Shown here piece by piece: positions 18,854 through 27,337 of a stretch of 64,000 nt of DNA. How positions within the stretch are numbered: position 1 is the first letter of the stretch; the number at the start of each line of letters is the position of its first letter. Position numbers and translations under genes: made by a program. The notes beneath the pieces are model-generated. The model was not told the origin of the DNA, did not search any database, and was given only the letters and a program-made list of their open reading frames with translations. The DNA comes from Paracoccaceae bacterium (lineage in GTDB: Bacteria > Pseudomonadota > Alphaproteobacteria > Rhodobacterales > Rhodobacteraceae): the NCBI GenBank assembly GCA_026709265.1, contig JAPOTI010000013.1:1-64000 (forward strand). Direction: 5' to 3'.

Positions 18854-20880
18854 TCTCGATGATACGGGTGTCCCAGACAACAGCCGCAGGTCTGGCGTTG
18901 CTACTCACCGGCTGCGGGCCCTTCGGCCCGGGCGGCGATTTCACCGAGGAACGCGCCCGGACCGGCGAACGGGTCGATGCCGTGGCCGAGATCGCCCGAA
19001 CGCAACCGGTAGCTGCCCCGGTCAGGCGCTCCGGCAAACCCCATTACGGGAGTGAAGATGCCAGTCTGAAACCACGCACAGACGCGCATCCCAACGGATA
19101 TCCCCTGCCCGCACGACTGCAACAGCGGGACGCCATCGCGGTAACCATCGCGGCCCAACAACCGATCCGTGAGACCGCCAACGTGATCGCAGCCGCCTCC
19201 GGACTGCCGGTGACCGTGATCGACACCCTCACCGCGCCTGACGGTGAGACCCTGGTCGTACCGATCAAAGGCGGGCGACCCATCACCCATGACGGGGCGC
19301 TGGCCGCCCTGCTCGACCGGGTCGCTGGCGAATACAATCTCTTCTGGCGGTTCGACGGACGCCAGATCGTCCTTTCTTCCGTGCGCACCCGGGGCTGGAC
19401 CATCCCGCTCCCCGCCGGATCAGCGACGCTCGCCGCTTCCTCTGGCGGACTGTCAGGCGGGGGGCAGGACCGATCGGTCACGATGTCCACCTCCGCCGAA
19501 CAGGATCCCTGGATCGGTCTGCAGGTCGAACTGGAAGCCTCCGTGCGCCCGCCGGCCACCGTCACGGTGATCCGCGAATCCGGACGGGTGCTGGTGACCG
19601 GACGCCCCTCTGACCTCGAATCGGCCGGGCGGATCGCCGCCGCCTGGACCGAGCTCTACACCCAGCGGATCACCATGGAGATCGGCATCTACGAGATCGA
19701 TGCTTCAAGATCCTCCGAATTTGAACTCGGACTGAAAATGCGCAACGCCTCGGTCGAGGACATGCGGGCGGAACGCGACCATGTCCGGGCGCAGGCGACC
19801 GGGGCGCGCAGCGCGAAGGAAGCCGAAGCCACACAAACCGAACTGGCCGGCCGGGCCGCGCGGACGACCAAGGAAGACGAGGCAAGACTCGTCGCCGCGA
19901 AAGGAGAGGCCGAGGCGGCACAAATCCGGGCGGAATCCGTGGCGGCGTCAAACAAGGCCCGGGATGACACCCGTAAAGCTGTCGCGGATGCGGAAATCAA
20001 GGTCAGGGAAGCTGCGGCCAAACTTGCGGGAGCCACCACCGAACAGCGGGCCCAGGCCCTGGCCGACAAAGTGAGGGCCGATGCCGAACTTGTGGCGGCA
20101 CGACAGGAAGACGTTCGGGCCCAGGCGGCAGCCGGGACAGTCTCGGATGTCGCTGAACAGCGTGCGGAAGCCGCCATCAATGAAGGCTCCCTCGAAGCCG
20201 CCAAGTTACGCAATGAGGGACGGGCGGCATTGGCGGAAGCCACGCGGGCGGCGGCTGTCCTGCGCGGTGACGGGGCATCGGCAGAAGCGGAGATCCTGCG
20301 CAACGAATTGGCACCCGCCGTCGCGGTCAATCTGCCCGGCGCGGGCGAAGCCTCGATCATCGATGTGATTTCCGGGCGACGATTGCAGCTCGACCTGAAA
20401 GCCCTCGCCGACAATTCCTCTGTCCTGGCCTATCGGACCGCACGGACCGCCGTGCAATCCGGCGTGCCCGCCCCGATCATCCTGACCCGCCAGCACGATT
20501 TCCTGGCGGGGCGCGAAACCACGGAGGAAGGTGGTGTCAGCGAGTCACGGGAATCCGTGGATTCGGGCCTGTCCCTGCACCTGCTGCCGCGGCTCGTGCC
20601 GACCGGAAGCAGCCATGATGTGCAGCTCAGCCTCAACTTGATGCAGAACAACCTGATCGCGATCAATGCGTGCGGGACGATCGAATGCCCGCAGACCGAA
20701 AGCCGCATGATCTCCTCGCAGCTGCTGCTCAAGCCCGGGGAGACGCTGGTCCTCTCGGGCTACGAACAGGACCGGGTCCAGACCGGGGGCGGCAGCGGCC
20801 TCCTCTATACCGGTCGGAAGGGTGAGAGCAATCGCACCGCCCTCGTGGTCATCGTGCGCGTCGGGCTGACGGCGGCGTGA
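18850..20880 (+). CDS. pilN: PilN-like type IVb pilus secretin (lipoprotein)
   Basis: Lipobox LLLTGC; secretin features VTVIRESGRVLVTGRPSDLESAGRIAAAWTELYTQRITMEIGIYEID and C-terminal SSQLLLKPGETLVLSGYEQDRV; ATGA overlap with topB. Confidence 0.75.
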   Translation: MISMIRVSQTTAAGLALLLTGCGPFGPGGDFTEERARTGERVDAVAEIARTQPVAAPVRRSGKPHYGSEDASLKPRTDAHPNGYPLPARLQQRDAIAVTIAAQQPIRETANVIAAASGLPVTVIDTLTAPDGETLVVPIKGGRPITHDGALAALLDRVAGEYNLFWRFDGRQIVLSSVRTRGWTIPLPAGSATLAASSGGLSGGGQDRSVTMSTSAEQDPWIGLQVELEASVRPPATVTVIRESGRVLVTGRPSDLESAGRIAAAWTELYTQRITMEIGIYEIDASRSSEFELGLKMRNASVEDMRAERDHVRAQATGARSAKEAEATQTELAGRAARTTKEDEARLVAAKGEAEAAQIRAESVAASNKARDDTRKAVADAEIKVREAAAKLAGATTEQRAQALADKVRADAELVAARQEDVRAQAAAGTVSDVAEQRAEAAINEGSLEAAKLRNEGRAALAEATRAAAVLRGDGASAEAEILRNELAPAVAVNLPGAGEASIIDVISGRRLQLDLKALADNSSVLAYRTARTAVQSGVPAPIILTRQHDFLAGRETTEEGGVSESRESVDSGLSLHLLPRLVPTGSSHDVQLSLNLMQNNLIAINACGTIECPQTESRMISSQLLLKPGETLVLSGYEQDRVQTGGGSGLLYTGRKGESNRTALVVIVRVGLTAA

Positions 20881-20883
20881 GGA

Positions 20884-21345
20884 ATGGCACGGGCGATGGA
20901 CCCTGAGACGATGGAGACAGTTGATCAGGAGTTTGTGCACGATACCGGATTTGCAAAGCACCGCCAGATCGGGCTGACGATTCACCAGATGGCCGAGATC
21001 TATTTTGACAAGTGTCTTGAGCAGGTGGCACGTGCCAGATCAATCTCCACGGGTCAGACAGGAAATCCGCGTGACGAGGTCGCGGCGATCGCGAAGGCCA
21101 CCAAGCTGGCCAGGGACTGGCGGTGGGAATGCGGAAGTGACGAACTGACCTATCGGATAATTGAGATGTGGATGGATTCCGCTTTTTCGGAGAGCAGCAG
21201 GTCTATCCACGACGATCGCATGGGCAAAAACGACGACAGCCCGCGGATGGAGGCATGCGGGATGGGTCAACAGGCTTGTGAACTGGGACGCAGATTCTGG
21301 ATATCCAGAATCTTCTGGCCGGCAGGACAGCGGGCCGATGGCTGA
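20884..21345 (+). CDS. hypothetical protein
   Basis: 153-aa ORF immediately after pilN-like gene. Confidence 0.5.
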   Translation: MARAMDPETMETVDQEFVHDTGFAKHRQIGLTIHQMAEIYFDKCLEQVARARSISTGQTGNPRDEVAAIAKATKLARDWRWECGSDELTYRIIEMWMDSAFSESSRSIHDDRMGKNDDSPRMEACGMGQQACELGRRFWISRIFWPAGQRADG

Positions 21346-21886
21346 GGACAAGGATTCCGACATGATGGCGAACACGGACCAACTCAACGAAGCGCGGGAC
21401 CGGCTGGACGCATTCCTCTCCTCGTTCCGGATGAACCACCTGCCCCCCGACGCTATCGCCACCGCGCTGCTTGAGGCGGCGGCGCGCCTGGACTCCAGGG
21501 ACAGCGAGATCGGAGCGACACCCGGGGCCGAGACCCCTAGCGAAACACCCGGAGGCGCACGGGCGGCAACATCCCCCACACCCGCCCAGCGGCGCACCGC
21601 GGCCGGTGAGATCACCGACACGCTGACCAACGCGATCCGGCTCATCGGGGCCGTCCTCAGGACCCTCCCCCCGATCCGGGGGAATAGTGTCAACGGGGAC
21701 AGCCTGGATCCGAGCTGGTGGCGCAAAGAGATCCGCAGCCTGATCTTCCTGACGACACGGACCGTGCAGGCCCGTCAGGCGGCAGGGTTGGATCCCCTTG
21801 ATATCGATTCGCTCTTCATGGTCTGGGAACAGATTGATGACATCATCCCGGACCGGGATGAGACGCGGGGTGGTGCGGATGCCTGA
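21338..21886 (+). CDS. hypothetical protein
   Basis: ATG at 21338 (MAEDKDSDMMANTDQLNEARDRLDAFL...) overlapping the upstream ORF by 8 nt. Confidence 0.55.
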   Translation: MAEDKDSDMMANTDQLNEARDRLDAFLSSFRMNHLPPDAIATALLEAAARLDSRDSEIGATPGAETPSETPGGARAATSPTPAQRRTAAGEITDTLTNAIRLIGAVLRTLPPIRGNSVNGDSLDPSWWRKEIRSLIFLTTRTVQARQAAGLDPLDIDSLFMVWEQIDDIIPDRDETRGGADA

Positions 21887-22226
21887 CTCCATCCGGAAAC
21901 CCGCCACCCGTCCGGCAGGCACACGTCGCGTCAAGGGCGATTTATTGCAAACCTCAAGGATTCGCAGTGGGCTGCTTCTGCCCCCTCAAAACACGTGATG
22001 GCATCCCAGCGGCGCGGAATCGGCCTCTGACGCAGACTGGTGGGGACAAGGAAGGTGTGACTGCGCCGGATCCATGGGGGATTCCCGACCGGGCGACGAT
22101 CCAGCGTCCTCGCCCCCGCGGTGAACGCCGCGCCGCCTTGCGGGATCGCCACCATCTCAAACGACTCTGTGAAGAGATCCAGCGACGCGGGCGGGTGACC
22201 CCGAAACCCCGCGGGACACCCCGGAG

Positions 22227-22550
22227 ATGAACCGGGACACCCGCAATGATCGCGCGGCGGCGACCCGGGCCCAGACAGAGCAGGCTGACGTACGGCTGCG
22301 CACGTTGATTGCCACCGGCGCGTTCGACGGGATGGCCAGCACGGCGGTGGCCTGCGGATTCCTCGAATGGGCGGCACGATTCCTCGGCGTCGGACTCGCC
22401 GGGGCCGATGACGACCAGACCCGCGTGATGCTGGAACAGTTGTTCGTGGACTTCGCCGCGAAGACCGCTGCGGCCCAAGAGGCGCGCCGCGACGCGCTCC
22501 AACAGACTGATGGGGCGCAGGCTCCCGTCGCGAGTCACCGCATTCACTGA
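22227..22550 (+). CDS. small hypothetical protein, single helical-module type
   Basis: LRTLIATGAFDGMASTAVACGFLEWAARFLGVGLAGADDDQTRVMLEQLFVDF; resembles both halves of the next ORF. Confidence 0.5.
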   Translation: MNRDTRNDRAAATRAQTEQADVRLRTLIATGAFDGMASTAVACGFLEWAARFLGVGLAGADDDQTRVMLEQLFVDFAAKTAAAQEARRDALQQTDGAQAPVASHRIH

Positions 22551-22580
22551 CACGGGCAGCAGATCCGGAGGCGAGAAACG

Positions 22581-23207
22581 ATGACAAAACAGGACGGACA
22601 CAGGGAGAGCGGGCGCAGCGATGAGGTTTATCACCGCCTTGCCGCATTGATCATGTCGGGCCCGTTTGATGAGTTTTGCAACCGGGAGGTCCTCATCGGC
22701 ACCCTGGCCCTGGCTGCCGTGTCCCTGCAGACCGAAGTGGACAAGGGCGGGGCGGACCCGCAGGGTGAGACCGAACTGTCCCAGCTCGAAGCACAATTCG
22801 ACGCTCTGGTGCAGGCGGTGCGGCGCTGTCTGCCGCCGGAGCCACGCGCGGGGGCGACGGACCCGACCTCATCCGATGACGCGGCGGGGGACGATGATGC
22901 ACACCCGGCCCCGCAACCCTCCGCAGAGCGGATCCTGCTGGAGGGCGACGCGGTCAATTCTGCCTATCAGAACCTGACGCAACTGATCAGGGGACCCGAA
23001 ATGATTGATGTGCCCCGACCCGCCCTGCCCGGTGCGGTCCTGCATCTCGCCGCCGCGCTGTTTGCCGGTCGCCTGGTGCAGGAGACAGATGACCAGATCG
23101 ACGCGGATGTGGCCTATCTCGGCGCGATCTTCCGGCAGATGGTGATCGCGCAACTCGGCCTCGCACGGCTGCACGCGGCGGAGCCGGCCAGCAAGGCCAT
23201 GAACTGA
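22581..23207 (+). CDS. hypothetical protein with two tandem copies of a ~65-aa module
   Basis: YHRLAALIMSGPFDEFCNREVLIGTLALAAVSL... and AYQNLTQLIRGPEMIDVPRPALPGAVLHLAAALF... Confidence 0.58.
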   Translation: MTKQDGHRESGRSDEVYHRLAALIMSGPFDEFCNREVLIGTLALAAVSLQTEVDKGGADPQGETELSQLEAQFDALVQAVRRCLPPEPRAGATDPTSSDDAAGDDDAHPAPQPSAERILLEGDAVNSAYQNLTQLIRGPEMIDVPRPALPGAVLHLAAALFAGRLVQETDDQIDADVAYLGAIFRQMVIAQLGLARLHAAEPASKAMN

Positions 23208-23224
23208 GAGGCACACCGATTGAG

Positions 23225-23671
23225 ATGCCGGACACGGAGCGCCTGCGGAGTCATTCAATGGCACGTCCCTCCATGAGACGCGGACATGCAAGTCTGGCCG
23301 GGGTGGGACTGGCACTGGCCCTGCTCCTCACCCCGCCGAACCCGCCTGTTGCCCGGGCGGACACGATCACCCCTCTCACGCATGAGACACGCCGGGGCGC
23401 CGATGCAGCCGAACGCCAGGCGGTGTCCGATCCGGATTTCCTGGGGACCGCACGGGGCGGTGTCTGGTCGTGGGGACAGATGCGGATCGTGATCGCCGAG
23501 GACGCCCTCAATTGCGGCTGGCGGGGCGAGGTCTGCCCTTTCGTGCTCCTCGCACCTGATGGGCAGATCCGGGTGCGGGGCACTGCCCGGATGCGCCCGT
23601 GGATCGCCGGGGCGACCCTGCGCTGGATCGGGGCCGACGGCACGGTGCAGATCGCGGCCCCGCGTGAATGA
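23225..23671 (+). CDS. putative periplasmic protein
   Basis: N-terminal signal-like stretch (LAGVGLALALLLTPPNPPVARA) and two Cys in the mature region. Confidence 0.5.
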   Translation: MPDTERLRSHSMARPSMRRGHASLAGVGLALALLLTPPNPPVARADTITPLTHETRRGADAAERQAVSDPDFLGTARGGVWSWGQMRIVIAEDALNCGWRGEVCPFVLLAPDGQIRVRGTARMRPWIAGATLRWIGADGTVQIAAPRE

Positions 23672-23813
23672 CATGACCCGATTTGTGTGTGTGGCATCAG
23701 TTTCAGGACAGATCTCGCACGCAGCTTTCTGCGTAGCGAGGCAAATCACCGATGACATTGCCGCGCCCTTATGCTACATATCATCCACACAATCACACCA
23801 GGCGAATTCACCA

Positions 23814-24077
23814 ATGTCACATCCGAATCCGGCGGCCCGTGCCGCCGCCGACAGCAAACTCCAGGCGCTCAGGAATCTGGGCGCAGGACCCGGAAAATCC
23901 GCGGATTACACGCAGGGCTGGGACGACGCCGTCACCGTCTTTTCCACCGTGCTGCTGGAGATCAAGTTCAACAAGACGAAGCGCCCCAGCGCCATGCAGC
24001 GCCTGCGGCACCTCTCCGCCCGCTCCCGCCAGCGACAGGCCGACCGTGCGGCACACGCAGCGGAGAGCATCGGCTGA
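23814..24077 (+). CDS. small hypothetical protein
   Basis: MSHPNPAARAAADSKLQALRNLG...; in-frame ATG at 23814. Confidence 0.42.
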   Translation: MSHPNPAARAAADSKLQALRNLGAGPGKSADYTQGWDDAVTVFSTVLLEIKFNKTKRPSAMQRLRHLSARSRQRQADRAAHAAESIG

Positions 24078-24091
24078 CACGGTGTCTGACG

Positions 24092-24304
24092 ATGCTACCT
24101 GACAGATCAGGCGCACCCCCGATACGGCCGGTGGCCCCCGCGGGCGAGAGAACCTGTCGTGTCTGTGGCTGCTGGGAGTTCGTGGCCTGCTGGGACGACA
24201 CGCTCGGGGGCCTGCTGGTAGGTCGCACCCGACCTGTGTGCGCATTGCGCCGCCGCGATGCCGGATATGCAACCCCGTGCCTGAGCCGCAAGAAGGGCCG
24301 ATGA
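24092..24304 (+). CDS. small Cys-rich protein, possible zinc-binding
   Basis: RTCRVCGCWEFVACWDDT...PVCALRRRDAGYATPC. Confidence 0.38.
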   Translation: MLPDRSGAPPIRPVAPAGERTCRVCGCWEFVACWDDTLGGLLVGRTRPVCALRRRDAGYATPCLSRKKGR

Positions 24305-24337
24305 GCCTCCTCCGTGCCCTGTCATAGGTCACCCTCC

Positions 24338-25915
24338 ATGATCTGCCGACTTGTCCCGCTGGGCGGGGTCAGGGAGGCCCTGACAAGCTTTTCCGAAGTG
24401 CCTTCCGGCGCGGGATGGCGAACCGGATCTCCATCTGCCACATCGCGTCATCATTCCGTTTGTTCTCCCCAACTTCGTGGTGTTGGCGGTCCGGCACGCC
24501 GCCGCCGCGGTCTCAGCCTGCTGGCGGCCGCCATTGCCACTTCCATCCTGGCCCTCCTGGCCGCTGAATGGGCGGATCTGCAACGCCGGTCCCAGGACCG
24601 GATCGCTGCCGAGGCCCTCGGACAGGAACTCGCAGCACGGGCACGGGTCTTCGATGCCTGGCTCAACGCGGATGAGCAGGATCGATCCTTTTCCACAGGT
24701 CCAGGCCCTGGCCGAATCCCCTGGTTCCGGCCAACCTCCCGACCGGAGACAATCCCGCCCACACCCCGCGAGCAGGCCATCGTAGCCATTCCCGCCCCCG
24801 ATTTTCTTGACATGATGGATGGGGTGGCCGAACCCTGGACGAACAATAGCCGGCCGCGGCTCCGGGTGTGGGACGACCCGCTCGCGGCGACCATCCCCGG
24901 CGACTGGGTCCTGCGCTACGTGGTGGGTTGGCCGGACGGGGCGGATGCGTCCCGACCCGGTGCCGGCCCGCCGCACGGGGTGATCGTGGCAACTCCGGAC
25001 TCCAGTCTGGAGACCGGAGAGATTCTGCGCGTGCGCCGTTCCGTTCTCCGCCGCGGCGGGGGTCCCGGCGTACGTGCTGGTCGGGTCCCCAATAATGATC
25101 TGGCGGCGACCCTGGCCCGCGCCGGATCCATTGGTCCGATCAACGCCCATACGATCTTCATTCCGAGCTGGCAGTTCGCTGATATTCCACGCTGGCTGGC
25201 CTTGCGCCGGCCACGGGCCGGTTTCCCGCCGCCCGGGACCGATTTCGGTCTGGGGTTCGGGGGCACGGCCACCGCGACAGGGGCAGAAGCCCAGGGTCTC
25301 GAATCCCGCGGTGCGCGGATCGGTGGTGCCGTAACGATCGGCAGCATCCCCGGTGCCGAGCCACAATGGACCGATCCGGGCAACCCCCGGTTGCCCACTG
25401 TCTTTGCCGAAACAACCCCGTTCAGCACGCTGAACGGGCAGGATTGCGCTGACTGTGGCACGATTACCGCCAATGAGATCATCCTGCGCGGTGATGCCCG
25501 TTTTGCCAATGCCAGTGCAGGTGGTGGAATCGATGGCGAGCGCGTCTCTGTTGACGGCAGCGTGACCACGTCCCGGCTGCAGGCCGGAACGATGCGGGTG
25601 GACGGAACCTGGACCGGTACCTCTCTCAATGCCGAGACAATGGATGTCGGTGGGACAGCCATCATCAGCGGGACGCTCGCGATCGGTGAGCGTGCCGGTG
25701 TCACCGGATCCCGGGCCACATTCAGCGAACTTGATTCCGGTCGGATTGGGATCAACGGACAGCTGACCGTGCAGGACACCCCTGACGAGATCGGGCTGTT
25801 CTCTTCGGACGAGACCTCTGCCGCTGCCCTGACAGTCACCGGCCCCGATGCGCGCTGTATCGGCTGTGTCCCCCCGCCCCTCCAACCCGGTGATCCCGGA
25901 TACGTCCCACCGTGA
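24338..25915 (+). CDS. prepilin-like repeat protein A (PilV-like minor pilin/adhesin)
   Basis: RRRRG|LSLLAAAIATSILALLAAEWADLQRRS prepilin-like segment (no Glu5); beta-repeat-like C-terminal half; ends DARCIGCVPPPLQPGDPGYVPP. Start uncertain. Confidence 0.62.
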   Translation: MICRLVPLGGVREALTSFSEVPSGAGWRTGSPSATSRHHSVCSPQLRGVGGPARRRRGLSLLAAAIATSILALLAAEWADLQRRSQDRIAAEALGQELAARARVFDAWLNADEQDRSFSTGPGPGRIPWFRPTSRPETIPPTPREQAIVAIPAPDFLDMMDGVAEPWTNNSRPRLRVWDDPLAATIPGDWVLRYVVGWPDGADASRPGAGPPHGVIVATPDSSLETGEILRVRRSVLRRGGGPGVRAGRVPNNDLAATLARAGSIGPINAHTIFIPSWQFADIPRWLALRRPRAGFPPPGTDFGLGFGGTATATGAEAQGLESRGARIGGAVTIGSIPGAEPQWTDPGNPRLPTVFAETTPFSTLNGQDCADCGTITANEIILRGDARFANASAGGGIDGERVSVDGSVTTSRLQAGTMRVDGTWTGTSLNAETMDVGGTAIISGTLAIGERAGVTGSRATFSELDSGRIGINGQLTVQDTPDEIGLFSSDETSAAALTVTGPDARCIGCVPPPLQPGDPGYVPP

Positions 25916-27330
25916 GGATGCACAGGCACCGAGACGGGCGGGGACGCGGAATGCGCCGACAGCGGCGCGGCCTGACACTGGTCGAGGCCGTCGTGACCAT
26001 CATGCTGTCAGCCATCGCCGTGCTGGTGCTCACAACACTCGTCGATTCCGTGAGCCGTACCACCATTCTCCAGAGCGAAGCCCGTGCGCTCTCGCGTGCC
26101 GCTGATGATGCAGTGCGAGCCGCACGATCTGATCTTGATGCCCATATCGCTGCAGCGCAAGGATCTGTTATCCGCATCGGGGCTGGTGACATCACCGGTC
26201 TCACGCCGTCGCTCCTGACAGACAGCACGCCGGTCACCGCCACCACACCCTATGGACACACGATTCAATTTGCCCATTTCGCGCCCGATCCCGACACGCT
26301 GCTGGTGCTGACCTGGACGACCGAAACGCTGGCGGGTGTCCAGGGAATCGCCATACCCCGCGTGCGTCCGGGAGGCGGGATCCGCCGGGTCGGTCGCGCC
26401 GGTGGGATCACCGCAGATCTGCGCTGTCCGGCAGATCACTGGTGCGGTGTCGGAATCAACTGGGACACGGCCCGTTTCACCGCGGCGGCGGGGACGCTGG
26501 CTCCGGCGGCCGGGGCACTGGTGGCAATACGCGACATTTCACTGGCGCGCGAACCGACGCAACTCCTGTGGCGCACTCGCAATGCACCACGTCATCTGTC
26601 GCGCATGGACACCGTGATGCAGGTGAGTGGCACGATCGTCAATGTCGATCAGGTGGTGGCACCCCGGACCATCGCCGGAATCGGGACCCTGACGATCACC
26701 CCGGCGATTCCCCCGGGATCGCCTGCGGGGACGGCGGCGCAGGGTAATCTGACCACCGCATCATTGACCGTGGGACAGGATCTGACCGTCGGAGGCGATC
26801 TGGATGGTGCCGGCCAGATCATCGGCGCCGGGACGGCAATCGGCACCGAGGATTTCGGTTTCGGGTTTTTTGACATCGCCGGCGATGCCGGTTTTTCCAC
26901 CGCCCGCATCCGGTCGCTCGACTCGGTGCCTGTGGGCGGAAATGTCCACGTGACGGGCAATGTCAACTTCGACACCACCGACGTCCGTGAAGGGCATGGC
27001 GGGACCTTGGCGGCCCGCGCAGGAACAGGGCAGAATCTGGGTCAGGTGAAGACCGATGCCGGCGGACCCAGCCTCCGACAGGTGACGGCAGCGTCCGTGC
27101 AAGCCGATCATACCGCCATCCGCAAGGGTTGTGCCGGTGACCTCGCGGATCCACGTGATGCCGATTCCGCCTGCACCCACATGAGCGGTGCCCAGGCGAT
27201 CATCCGCGGTGATGCCGCCGCAGCGCAACTGGCGACCCATGACGCTGACATCTCAGGTGGAATCACCGTGAATGGCTGGATGTTCGTCAATGAATGGTGC
27301 AACGGCTGTGCAGCACCGTCCACACCGTGA
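25912..27330 (+). CDS. prepilin-like repeat protein B (type IV pilin-like N-terminus)
   Basis: RRQRRG|LTLVEAVVTIMLSAIAVLVLTTLVDSVSR (Glu5 present); CPADHWCG; ends NEWCNGCAAPSTP; GTGA overlap with A. Confidence 0.68.
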   Translation: MRMHRHRDGRGRGMRRQRRGLTLVEAVVTIMLSAIAVLVLTTLVDSVSRTTILQSEARALSRAADDAVRAARSDLDAHIAAAQGSVIRIGAGDITGLTPSLLTDSTPVTATTPYGHTIQFAHFAPDPDTLLVLTWTTETLAGVQGIAIPRVRPGGGIRRVGRAGGITADLRCPADHWCGVGINWDTARFTAAAGTLAPAAGALVAIRDISLAREPTQLLWRTRNAPRHLSRMDTVMQVSGTIVNVDQVVAPRTIAGIGTLTITPAIPPGSPAGTAAQGNLTTASLTVGQDLTVGGDLDGAGQIIGAGTAIGTEDFGFGFFDIAGDAGFSTARIRSLDSVPVGGNVHVTGNVNFDTTDVREGHGGTLAARAGTGQNLGQVKTDAGGPSLRQVTAASVQADHTAIRKGCAGDLADPRDADSACTHMSGAQAIIRGDAAAAQLATHDADISGGITVNGWMFVNEWCNGCAAPSTP

Positions 27331-27337
27331 GAACGCT

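Noticed and set aside
19689-20414. 241-aa Ala/Ser-rich minus-strand ORF
   Set aside because: Mirror image of the Ala-rich coiled-coil insertion in the secretin; low-complexity shadow.
24329-25978. 549-aa minus-strand ORF antisense to the first pilin-like gene
   Set aside because: High-GC shadow ORF; the opposite strand has a prepilin motif, overlap-coupled neighbours and better protein character.
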